Assembly: GCA_022414725.1 (NCBI GenBank)
Contig: CM039464.1
Location: forward strand, 16,434,444-16,498,443
Direction: 5' to 3'
Length of the DNA: 64,000 nt
Source of the DNA: Microglena sp. YARC
Lineage: Eukaryota; Chlorophyta; Chlorophyceae; Chlamydomonadales; Chlamydomonadaceae
Below the pieces are notes generated by a model, which saw nothing but the letters and a program-made list of their open reading frames with translations, did no database searches and had not been told where the DNA came from. Below are positions 54,794-64,000 of the stretch, piece by piece. The position numbers and the translations under genes are program-made. How positions within the stretch are numbered: the first letter of the stretch is position 1; each line of letters opens with the position of its first letter.

Positions 54794-56310
54794 CTGCGGT
54801 AATTTTTAGCGAAGGGGGGCGGGGGGGGTCCATGATTGTATGCCGCTTGAGCACTGGGGACAAGGGCTTTGCCCTCCTACGTGTGTGTACTGCCGAAATA
54901 CCTAGGCAAGCTACTGCTGCTCCCAGTTTTTGCCATTCCGTCTCACCGACTTCCACTGTTCGCAATTCCTTGCCCCTACCGTGATTACGGACATCCCACA
55001 TTTCCACCATCTCTTATCGCATCATTGCTTCTGCTCTCGCTGCTTATTGACTACGCACCTGCGAATCTGCATATTGTTTTAGAATCCCAATCCTATCTCA
55101 TGCTCAACCTCGAACCTCATGTTCATTTCACCACATGTCTTCCAGCGCCACTCCGCTCTTACGCCGTGGCGCGACCCCATGTTTGCAATGACGATCCTCC
55201 TTGTCGTCCACCTCCCAACCTGCCGTCCTGTAGTCAATCTACAAACCCCCGATTGAACATGCCTAAATTCAATTCCCATTATTGGATATAAATCAGATGC
55301 ATTATTGTGCATAGAATGAAGGGGTGATCTGAATGTCATGTATTATCTGCCCATGATAAATGCATGGGGGCCAAATATGACATGGGGGGGATTGATCTTA
55401 TTTGCCATGGATTGATCCTACTTGCCATGGATTGATCCTACTTGCCATGCATATCTCACACACTTGCCCATCCCAAATGCATTTAGAAAGTACGACAAAT
55501 TGAGTGTTCCCATCCATACCTTGGGACATGATCTTTGGCTGCCAACGTGCACCGTTAATGCAACGAGATAGAATGCAAGACACATGGAGGACCTCTCCTT
55601 TGTCATTTCCCTTTGACTTTCTGATTAGGAAATTACCTCGCTCATGCCCACCTTGTCTAAGCGCTGACTTTGATTTGCATTCTGAATGCTTGCTGGCTGG
55701 TACAACACCTATACAACCGCACCCTCATAGATTGACTTGATCTGCATAGGATAGGATTTCTTGATGCACCAAACGCACTAAATTCACTTATCAACACGAA
55801 ACACATGGTTTCTCACACTTAGTTGATAAATAAATCTACGAGCGATACCCACGCAGATTAATCACTTTCCCAATCCCATTTCTGCATTGTGCGTTACCAA
55901 TCTGAAGTATGTTCGAATAGATTGTCAAACCAGAGGGGGATAGTGACGATGCTGAAATAGTGATGCTGATACTGTCTAGATTCTATCTTGATTAATCCTG
56001 CAGCTCTTATGCAGTCCACTCTAGACCTTTCCTGACAGGTCCAAGATTCAGACTCTTCCTAGATATTGATTGATAGCATCATGACTGATTGCTTTCTTCT
56101 ATTTTAGTCTAGCTCTGAACAGAGACCTTGCCCCACAGGCTACTCTTGATTCATTCCCTGCAGCTCCCATGATGATGACAATTAGAATGCTGATGATGAT
56201 ACTGCCCTGCTGATACTGCCTGCTGATGATGATTAGAATACTGATAATGCTGACCTGATGATTTGGAACCTTAACTTCCACATCATGGGGGGGACATTCA
56301 ACTGACTTAT
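54794..56310. other. LTR element interior without recognised coding
   Basis: Short frames only. Bases 55390-55445 repeat tgccatggattgatcctact three times. Bases 56155-56260 repeat gctgatgatgatactgcc. No reverse transcriptase or integrase motif was found in any frame I read. Confidence 0.5.
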
Positions 56311-56324
56311 CAAGCATGAAGATA

Positions 56325-56700
56325 CCTGCAGCTCCAGCTGTCCCTCCAGCTCCACTGCAGCTCCAGATCCTCAGATGCACCTCTGCACATCCTGCCCTGC
56401 AGCCCCAGCTGTCCCTCCAGCTCCCCTGCAGCTCCAGATCCTCAGATGCACCTCTGCACATCCTGCCCTGCAGCTCCAGCTGCCCCGCAGCTCTCCTGCC
56501 GCTCCAGCTCTCCGGCAGCTCTAGATCCTGCAGCTCTCCTGCAACCTCAGCTGCCCAGCAGATCCCCTCTAGATCCTGCAGCTCTCCTGCAGCCTTAGCT
56601 GCCCAGCAGAGCCCCTGCAGCTCCAGCTCTCGTGCAGCTCTCCTGCCTCTCCAGATCTTGCAGCTCTGCAGCCTGCCCAGCTCATGCAGCTGCCAACTAG
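56325..56700 (+). repeat. cagctccag tandem repeat inside the LTR element
   Basis: An about 80-bp unit (ctgcagctccagatcctcag, atgcacctctgcacatcctg) occurs twice, then shorter cagctctcctgcagcc words. It gives a Pro/Ser/Ala-rich frame without a domain. Confidence 0.85.
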
Positions 56701-56914
56701 CTCCTACACGCAGCTGCTCTACAGCCCCTATGCTACACTCAAGTTGACATGCCTCGCCCCAGCAATTACCACCTGACCTGTGGCTCCTACATGCAGCTTC
56801 TGTGCACCTACCGAGGAATTGACCCTAAATGGCTACCCTTCCCATAGCAATGGTAACCATGAATTCTGACCACATGGCACTTCAGAATCTGGCCTATCTC
56901 CTTAGGGTTACATC

Positions 56915-57075
56915 ACGTACAGCCTCCAAGATTACCATCCTCCAGAGTCCTATATCCTCATAAACACTGGTACCTCATGCTCTCCCCTTTTCCTGCTAAA
57001 CATGATTGATTATAGCCTCCTCAACCGAGAGCTTTGTGTCCCTTGTCTCCTCTTATCACACTTTGAAGAGACTGA
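56915..57075 (+). pseudogene. possible degraded retroviral-type protease remnant
   Basis: One frame reads SYILINTGTSCSPFLLNMID. The Y-I-L-I-x-T-G-T-S arrangement resembles the active-site strand of retroelement aspartic proteases, with Asn where the catalytic Asp is expected. The flanking sequence is short and the frame closes soon after. A weak resemblance; it could be chance. Confidence 0.25.
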
Positions 57076-57270
57076 TTATTGATGGGCCATGCCCACTTAG
57101 AAAGTGAACACTCTAAAACCTGGTTCCACTATCTTGATATCAAAAGTACTTTCGCTAGTAAATATCTTGACAAATGTAAAGAGCAGTTCTATGATTGATT
57201 ACACTTTAGTTATTTTAAATTGCCCCTCGAATGTAATCCACGGTATTCTTGTGTACAAGAATATCATGGA

Positions 57271-57280
57271 TTGGGGGGGA
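57271..57280 (+). other. polypurine tract of the LTR element
   Basis: ttggggggga directly abuts the right LTR. Such tracts prime plus-strand synthesis in LTR retrotransposons and indicate plus orientation. Confidence 0.75.
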
Positions 57281-57537
57281 TGTTATAGACGACTTATACG
57301 TCGTATCTAGAGTGGCAATGAGTGCACAGGTGTGAGTCCCCTCCGGGCCCTGTGCCGCCTGCAGTGCAGCACCAAGGCCAGCTATGGCCACGCGAGCCAC
57401 TATGCAGGACAGATTTGTACTGTTGCCATCTCCTTCCGTCTTCCATATAGTCCAAGCTCCCGTGCTTGGTAGTTATCTTCACTCAATGTAACGAGCATAT
57501 CCAGTAGTGTCTGCAGTCCCGACTTACGACATTAAAA
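57281..57537 (+). repeat. right long terminal repeat
   Basis: About 257 bp matching 51106-51354, followed by the target duplication TAGGT at 57538-57542. Host sequence on both sides (gctgcaggctaggt and taggttgcagagaggctgct) joins into a plausible empty site. Confidence 0.9.
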
Positions 57538-57719
57538 TAGGTTGCAGAGAGGCTGCTGGGAAGCTGGAAGGTAAGGAAACTTCCAGGCTTGGTTAAATCT
57601 TGTGGAGATAACCTTGGTTACGAGAAGGGGATGCATGATTTGAGGCTAGAGAATCTGTTCTTAGGCAGGATGTCTGGACTAGTCCCCCCATAATTTGGGT
57701 GTTTGTAGCTGCATAGCTT

Positions 57720-58390
57720 GTAACCTATCAGCTTATACACTTCAAGAGTGGAGAGATACTCGCAGCGGTCAAACGCGCCAATCTATACACGAAGATGAGA
57801 ATGATTTACAGCGACTGGGGAACCACAAAGGGCACCAGTGGTGGAAGGGGCGAAAGCCGGGAACCTAATCAGGGTACAGGCTATACAGCGCGTGTCAGGG
57901 GACCAGGGGACGCAGCCTACAGGAAGCTGTCACCGTGTCATGAAGTGTCGATGACACAGTCTACGGGAAGCTGACACAGTACAGACAGAAAAGGAGTTAC
58001 TGTCTGTAGCTGTAGTTCTAAGGAAGTACAGTAGTAGTCACCAAGACATAAAACAATTGAGTGAACCGCAATTGATGCTGATACTCCACCTATGACGCAG
58101 GTGACATACAAGACTACTTCTCCACCTATGGTACAGGTGTCATAGAACTATGTGTAACACAAAAAAATCGAAGAACTCCGAAATTTAGGAGAACTCCAAA
58201 AGGAAACAAAAAGTTTTAGAGGGAGGAAGGAAACAAAGCAGAAAAATACTGCAAAGCCATAAAAAGACTAACCGAATATCAAAGATGGGTAACAACGGTA
58301 TAGAAACCCAAGCTGGGTATAGGAACCGAATGCCAAACAATTGATAACAAAGGAGACAGATGTAACAAAAACAAAAATGACCTCAAAGCA
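57720..58390 (+). repeat. direct repeat of the region downstream of the copia pol
   Basis: Collinear with 60660-61320: shared strings include cgcgccaatctatacacg, gggtacaggctatacagcgc, gtgtca, gacacagtctacgggaagct and aaccgaatatcaaagatggg. The second copy abuts the copia RNase H end, so this first copy is probably the 3' untranslated/LTR region of another copia insertion whose coding part is gone. Termini are not defined. Confidence 0.75.
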
Positions 58391-58419
58391 CTACGGTATC
58401 AATATTCGGGCCCTTGACC

Positions 58420-58850
58420 GACCCCATTACAGAGGTTTTACAGTGGGTTTACAGGGGTAAACGCTGTAAACGCTATGTAAACATGTACTCTACTCTATTT
58501 ACAGACTTTGGTTACAGACCGTTAACACACTGTTAGGGTACGGTGGAAACGAGCTAAACCTCGCGGGCTGTAAACGGCCTGTAAATGCTTACATACTTTT
58601 TTACATAGTAGTTACAGACTCTGGTTTACAGACCTCTGTGAAACCTCTGTAAGTGTGGCTGTAAACCCTTTGTTAGTATGGCTGTAAACCCTCTGTAACG
58701 AGGTGTGTGTACCCTCTGTAAGTATGGCTGTACACGCTCCGTAACTAGGTGTGTAAACCCTCTGTAACGTGGTGGGTAAACCCTATGTAACTAGGTGTGT
58801 AAACCCTCTGTAGCTGGGTGTGTCAACCATGTGTAGATCTTGTGTAACCA
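58420..58850 (+). repeat. about 22-bp tandem repeat (gtaaaccctctgtaacgaggt)
   Basis: Many imperfect units of gtaaaccctctgtaac and ggctgtaaac. No coding evidence; 58851-59040 holds nothing recognised. Confidence 0.8.
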
Positions 58851-59109
58851 GGCCCGAAATCCGTCAGTAAGCAGGTCTTTGGAATGGGGGGAAATGGGGC
58901 GCAGCTGCTTGAATTTTTTACACTGCCCTGGGAGGGACGTTTACATACATATACATATAGGTATCATGACAAGTAGTGCTCGGTGCGACGAGTCAATTGA
59001 TAGAAGCTTACAAGCTGCAGTCAACGAAAATAAGCTATTATAACTTCATTAGAATGTCCATTCATAGACATACACCTCCCCCCCCCCCCCCCCCCCCCCC
59101 ACACACACA

Positions 59110-60060
59110 CACCACCTCTTAAATCCCCTGCCCCTTAAGCACAACATGGCTTCGTTTGCTGCTCCTCGCTGTAGTGCTCTGTTGTTTCCACCTGCGCAAC
59201 ACAAGCACACCTACCATACACGAACACAAAATGTGAATACGTCGAGTAAATCCCGCTGGTGTTGCTCTCCGCTTGACATGCCTTGTAGTCCTGCTTTTAC
59301 CTGTGCAACAGAAACCCACATCCATGTGCCCCAATCCATGAAAGCAGATGGGGAGCAACACATGTTTCCAAGAATATACAACACAGGCTGGTACATGACA
59401 GGAGTACCCCGGCCCACTCATAAATGCATCTTAACTCCCCCTACCCCTTCAGCACAACATGCTGAGCAGGGAGCAGCAGATAGAAGAAGGCACACCCTAC
59501 GCTATCTTTATAACCACCTGCACAACACAAGCACACATACCACCATACATGCACACAAAATAAGGCATGACATGTAAATACGCAGAGTGACTCATGCTGC
59601 TGATCTCCGCTTGGCATGCCTTGTAGTCCTGTTTCCACCTGTGCAACAGAAACCCCCATCCATGCGCCCCCACATCAATGACAGCAGATGGGGTGCAACA
59701 TGTGTCTCGAAGAACATGCAACACAAACACAGGCTGGTACATGACAGGAGTACCCTAGCCCGCTCATATAAATGCATCTTAACCCCCCCTGCCCCTTCAG
59801 CAGAACATGCTGAGCAGGGAGCAGCATAGGGCTAAGGCTGGGCCTTCTCCTTCTGCTCCCCTCTCAGCATGTTGTGTTCTCTCGTTTGCACATGTGCAAC
59901 ACAGACAAAAAGGCATCACATGTGAGTACGTAGAGTGGCTCCTCCAGTCCTCCCTCTGCTGCTCTCTGCCTGGCACGCTGTGTTGTCCAGCTTCCACCAG
60001 TGCAGTAGGAGCCCACATCCTTGCGCTGCTATCCATGACAGTAGATGCGAGGCAATTTGA
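59110..60060 (+). repeat. about 330-bp tandem repeat, 3 units
   Basis: Units begin near 59110, 59435 and 59778 and share ccctgccccttcagcacaac, atgctgagcagggagcagca, gcttgacatgccttgtagtc, ctgtgcaacagaaaccca and caggctggtacatgacagga. The third unit is more diverged. Frames on both strands are not consistent between units. Poly-C and (ac)n precede the array at 59078-59112. Confidence 0.8.
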
Positions 60061-60304
60061 TGGCTCCATAAGCATAGAACCAAACCATGAAAGCAACCAA
60101 CACAGGTTTAAACAGGATAGCACATGGAGCCAATAACGTCACAGTCAAGGCATGTTTTGTTTAGCTCATACAACGCACCAATCGAGGTCGAAACATGATC
60201 TGCGTCTGCAAGACAGATGCCCCGCGGTGAAGGAACATATGCCGGGGATCGGAGGCACGAACCATAACTAGCGGCTGTTAGAAAGCCGTCAGATATGCAG
60301 TGCA

Positions 60305-60400
60305 GGGTCCGTTGCATCGTAGGACGCAGGCTCTGAAATTGGTTGCGTCTCAGGTAGAAGAGCTGGGGGTCCTCCTGAAGTAACCTGCCAGGGAGCAGCG
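60305..60400 (+). repeat. dispersed repeat, partner at 765-870
   Basis: aggacgcaggct, ttggttgcgtctcag and ctcctgaag strings in the same order as at 765-870. No gene is seen from 60061 to 60660. Confidence 0.65.
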
Positions 60401-60659
60401 CGAGGGGCGGCAGGGAGGTGAATAGAGCAGGGTACGTAGGGCATGCGTAAGAGAGAAATGAAGGGTGGGGAGCAGCAGCAGTTTGGGGGCAATCGCATGG
60501 CTCCATGAGCATGGAGCAATACAAGCACCCGTCAAACCTATATCCGTCGCGAGGCTCGCTCTGCGCGTTGTTCATACGTTGGCTTTGATCTTGGACTCCT
60601 GTTCCTGATAACGCCGAGATCATCGCAACTCTCAATTTATTCGGCTGGATGCACAACAT

Positions 60660-61320
60660 TACTATCAGCCTGAATACACTCCAGAGAGTGGACAGAGATG
60701 CTTGCGTGAAACAGACGCGCCAATCTATACACGGAGACGAGAATAGATTACAAGCACAGAAGACCCAACAAGCTTAAGGGGCACCAGCGGTGAAAGGGGC
60801 GGTAGCCTGGAACCTAACAGGGTACAGGCTATACAGCGCGTGTCAGTGGAACCGGTGACGCAGCTAACAGGAAGCTGTCACTGTGTCATGAAGCATGACA
60901 CAGTCTACGGGAAGCTGGCACAGTACTGGCAGAGCCGATAGTTCTAAGGAAGTACATAAGTAGTCACCAAGTCATAAAACGCGTGAGAGCACCGCAATTC
61001 ATGCTGATACTCCACCTATGACACAGGTGACATACAATACTAGTACTCCACCTATGGCACTGGGGACATAGAACTACATGTAACAGATTAAAAAAAAAAA
61101 ATCAAAGAACTCCGAAATTTCGAGAGAACTTCAAATGAAACCCAAAGGGTTAAAGGAAGGAATGAAACAAGGCAAAAACAAAATTTTGCCAAGCTAGAAA
61201 AGGATGAAAAACCGAATATCAAAGATGGGTAACAACGGTATAGAAAACCCGATCCGGGAATAGGAACCTAATGCCGAAAAATGATAACCAAAGAAACCGA
61301 TGTAACCAGAAAAAATGACC
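60660..61320 (+). repeat. copia 3' flank, direct repeat of 57720-58390
   Basis: Lies immediately beyond the stop codon of the minus-strand RNase H frame. Probably the 3' untranslated region and LTR of that element. No upstream LTR can be tested because the window ends first. Confidence 0.7.
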
Positions 61321-64000
61321 CTAAGGAGAAGCGGTCATTCCAAGCATTCGGACAAACCGCCAGAACACAGCAGGATCAAGGGGCTTGGTGAAGGGGTCAG
61401 CACAGTTGTCCTTAGTGTTAACATAGGCAACATCCAGTTGGCCATCCTCCACCAGCTCCTTGATGTAGTGATGAATAACATCAATGTGCTTGCTGCGAGG
61501 CAGCAGCTGCCAGTCATTGGCCCAACTCAGAGACCCTAAGTTGTCACCCTGAATTGTAACCAGGTGACAAGGCAGACCCAGATCCACCCTCAACTTCTTC
61601 AACCATTGGACCTCCCTGGCAGTCTGAGACAAGGCCTGATACTCTGCCTCACTAGAGCTAATGGCAACGGTGGGCTGCCTCTTGCTCATCCAGTTTACTA
61701 CCGTAGACTCCCCCCAGCAAGCACAGCATAGCCAGTCTGAGACCTCCTGTCAGACCCATCATCAGCAAAGGATGAGTCTCTAAATACAGTAAAAGAGAAC
61801 TCAGGGCTGTGAGTGTAAGTGAGCCCCAGGTGGGAGTGTGTCCTCAAATACAAGAGCAAACGCTTGGCTGCCCCCCAGAGGGGCACCGTGGGCTGAGCAG
61901 AAAACCTGGACAGATAACTGACAGCAAAAGAAATATCAGGCCTGTTGCATGTAGCCAGGTAGAGCAAAGCACCTACAAGGGAGAGGTACTGGCTATTAGA
62001 GGGCAGGGGTTCTCCAGGAGGGTCAGTGATAGTGCACTTGGCCATGGGGACAGAAAACTTGGGCTTGGCTGCAGTAGTGAGGCCAAACTGCTCCCCCAGA
62101 TCAACAATGTAAGAGTGCTGGGAGAGGTTGATCTGAACACACCTGCCATCAGAGTCAAGTGTAACGTTCATGTCCAATGATAAGAACTGAACCGGTACAC
62201 CCATCTCCTTGACCTCCCAGCCAGCAGCCTCCATAGCTTTGATCAGCAAAGCATACAAAGCCAGCACACTAAAAGCACAGATAAAATCATCAACATAGGT
62301 CAGGACATAGCTCCACCCACCAAAAGAATCCTTCCTAAAATACAGAGCAGGTTCTGCCTTGCACATAGTAAAACCATGTGCAACCAAAACCCGCTTGACA
62401 TCCATACTCCAAGCCCTGGGCGCCTGCTTCAAACCATAAAGGGACTTGATCAGTTTGCACACAAGGGAACACCGTTAGGACCAAGTACCTTGAAGCCCTC
62501 AGGCTGGTGGCAGTACAAGTCCAGGCCAGGTTCCAACTTGGCATTCAGAAATGCAGTCTTGATATCCAGCTGCCGAACAAACATCTTCCTATGAGTGATG
62601 GCAGCAAGGAGTACCCTCAGACCTGCTTTAGAGGAGACGGGGGCATATACATCATAAAAGTCCAGCCCAGGACGCTGGAGAAAACCTCGTACCACAAAAC
62701 GTGCTTTAAAGCGCACAGAACCATCAACCCCAATCTTCTTCACAAATAACCACCTGCCAGACAGGATCCTCTGCTTAGGAGGCTGTGGAGTGAGTGCCCA
62801 AGTACCATGGGCATGCAAGGAAGCCATCTCATCCTTCATAGCAAGCAGCCACTGATCCCTGTCAGGGTTGGAAGGAAGCATGGCAGCTTTATAAGTTAGT
62901 TCAGATGAGGTAGAAATATATGCTCCCACGTACAAGCAGTGTACTTGTACATGAGCAGCAGGGGTATCAGCAGTATCAGCAGTAACCGGTAGTAAAGCCC
63001 CCAGCGCAGCACTAATGCCTGGTTGAACAAGGCCGGCATTCTTTGCCTCTATGTCATCGAATCCTGGGTCGACCGGTACACCCCAGCCATACGCAGTATC
63101 GGAACCAGACCAGTGTTCAAGGTCATCACTCACACTCTCGGTGACGGCTACATCGTCGCAATGCCTTGTCCGGTATAAACCACCAGGGGCGACAGGAGGC
63201 GAAGGGATCAACAACGCCCGCGAGTCATCCGAACAGGTGGACGGGGGGTGGCGACTAGCAGACAGTGGACCTATGACAGGCTCCACTATGACCTGAGGCT
63301 GCTGTCCATATCCTAGAGCTTCACCGACGGAACTTGGCGCAGAGGAAGGCCTGGCGACCCCCTGAGATTCGGGTAAATTATTGCCTGAAGGAACATCAGA
63401 ATCCCCCTTCCCCAGTACCTTCACACGCAATACAGCACCATCAGTCCCTGACCTGGGACACAAATTCATCCCATGACCAGTACAGCGGTCAACAATTGGG
63501 GTTGGTAAAGGGTCTAGGGCATCACCTGCAGGATCAAGCATGTGTCCGTTGATAGCGGCAGGGATGCGAGAAACATACCGGGACCCATCATAAGGGGACA
63601 GCCCAGGTATGCAGTTATAGCTGAACTGCTTATAGAAGAGTACATCACGACTCTCTACTACCTGGTGCAACTTAGGAACCCAAACAAAATAACCCTTGCT
63701 CACCAGAGAATACCCAACCAGTCTACCAGATAACGCCCTTTCGTCTAGCTTGTTGCGTTTCTTCCCATTTACTAATGTTGTAACGGTACAGAGCCCTTCA
63801 CGGGTACTCTGGCCGTCCAGCAAGGCATATGGGTACCCCTTACCCGTAAGCCACGTGACGAACGCATATGATACAGTACCATACCGATGTACTGCCTCAT
63901 CTCTCACAACGCACACGTTGCGCACATAGACACGAGCTACTCGGAACAAACCCTTCTACTCCTACCACGAAGACGTTCGATCCAAGACACTCTACATCCC
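61321..64000 (-). pseudogene. Ty1/copia pol: integrase end, reverse transcriptase, RNase H (frameshifted, cut by window edge)
   Basis: Reading the minus strand from 63949: an integrase C-terminal part (VNGKKRNKLDERALSGRLVG, YFVWVPKLHQVVESRDVLF), a Pro/Ser-rich linker, and reverse transcriptase with GRWLFVKKIGVDGSVRFKAR, QLDIKTAFLNAK, KSLYGLKQAPRAW and the catalytic YVDDF (about 62300). RNase H follows (ISSSEAEYQAL, GDNLGSLSWA, RSKHIDVIHHYIKE) to TGA at 61321. Single-base frameshifts fall near 62465 (between PEGFKVLGPNGVPL and CKLIKSLYG) and in a G run near 61707. Upstream of 63949 further stops appear. This is a copia polyprotein, recently inactive or with homopolymer sequencing errors. Gag, protease and the integrase catalytic core lie outside the window. 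Confidence 0.9.

Larger units (their letters stand above)
51106..57537 (+). mobile_element. LTR retrotransposon with TAGGT target duplication, no visible pol
   Basis: Two direct repeats of about 250 bp (51106-51354 and 57281-57537) begin tgttatagacgac and end cttacgacattaaaa. TAGGT lies just outside each end (51101-51105, 57538-57542). A polypurine tract ttggggggga immediately precedes the right repeat, fixing the plus orientation. The ends are not the usual TG...CA unless the repeat stops at acgaca; the target duplication fits the attaaaa end. The interior holds a zinc-knuckle gag-like ORF, a nested LINE, Asp/Ala-rich sequence, pyrimidine/purine tandem repeats and a possible mutated protease, but no reverse transcriptase or integrase. 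It is best called a non-autonomous LTR element. Confidence 0.85.

Noticed and set aside
57720..61320. Two LTRs bounding one copia element
   Set aside because: The two copies lie on the same side of the pol gene, in direct orientation, with unrelated tandem repeats between them; the opposite flank of pol is outside the window.

Overview
The window looks like a gene-poor, repeat-dominated stretch of a nuclear genome from a eukaryotic microbe, possibly a green-lineage alga. The grounds are spliceosomal-type exon borders (GT donors, CAG acceptors), Arabidopsis-type TTTAGGG telomere motifs inside the sequence, Ty1/copia, LINE, Tc1/mariner-like and Helitron-like elements, and no bacterial operon layout. 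The species cannot be named from this sequence. Long homopolymers and microsatellites may be misassembled, so isolated frameshifts should be read with care.

Layout. 1-4 kb: mosaic of dispersed repeats, a LINE C-terminal remnant and a possible Helitron 3' end. 4.08-8.36 kb: a RING-finger plus ankyrin-repeat gene broken by several stops, one frameshift and an insertion of head-to-head telomere repeats; its 3' half is an intact, very uniform run of 12 ankyrin repeats. 8.7-13.9 kb: minisatellites, including a 44-bp satellite of about 28 copies. 14.0-17.2 kb: a four-exon minus-strand gene model (signal peptide, second hydrophobic segment, coiled coil, Ala/Lys-rich tail) with duplicated exons and telomere repeats in an intron. 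17.2-23.4 kb: tandem repeats and a perfect 88-bp palindrome. 23.5-25.15 kb: truncated copia gag/protease.

28.7-38.2 kb: a minus-strand coiled-coil exon, then a head-to-tail series of about five non-autonomous Helitron-like elements (29.2 to beyond 35.06 kb), then a minus-strand Pro/Ala/Gln-rich ORF with a SUMO-interaction-like motif and an in-frame minisatellite. 38.5-45 kb: amplified exon-like modules, microsatellites, a 752-bp Tc1/mariner-like element carrying only DNA-binding domains, and a 50-bp satellite of about 48 copies. 45.6-47.1 kb: a sixth Helitron-like copy inserted in an (AAT)n tract. 47.3-50.2 kb: exon fragments and a second copy of the 40.7-kb segment.

51.1-57.5 kb: an LTR element with a TAGGT target duplication and polypurine tract, twin zinc knuckles and no recognisable polymerase, carrying a nested antisense LINE fragment. 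57.7-61.3 kb: further tandem and direct repeats. 61.3-64 kb: a minus-strand copia pol (integrase C-terminus, reverse transcriptase, RNase H) with frameshifts, cut by the window edge.

Most recognisable proteins are mobile-element products or decayed genes. The best candidates for expressed host genes are the 14-17 kb four-exon model, the 36-38 kb ORF and the coiled-coil exon at 28.7-29.1 kb. All are predictions without transcript support.
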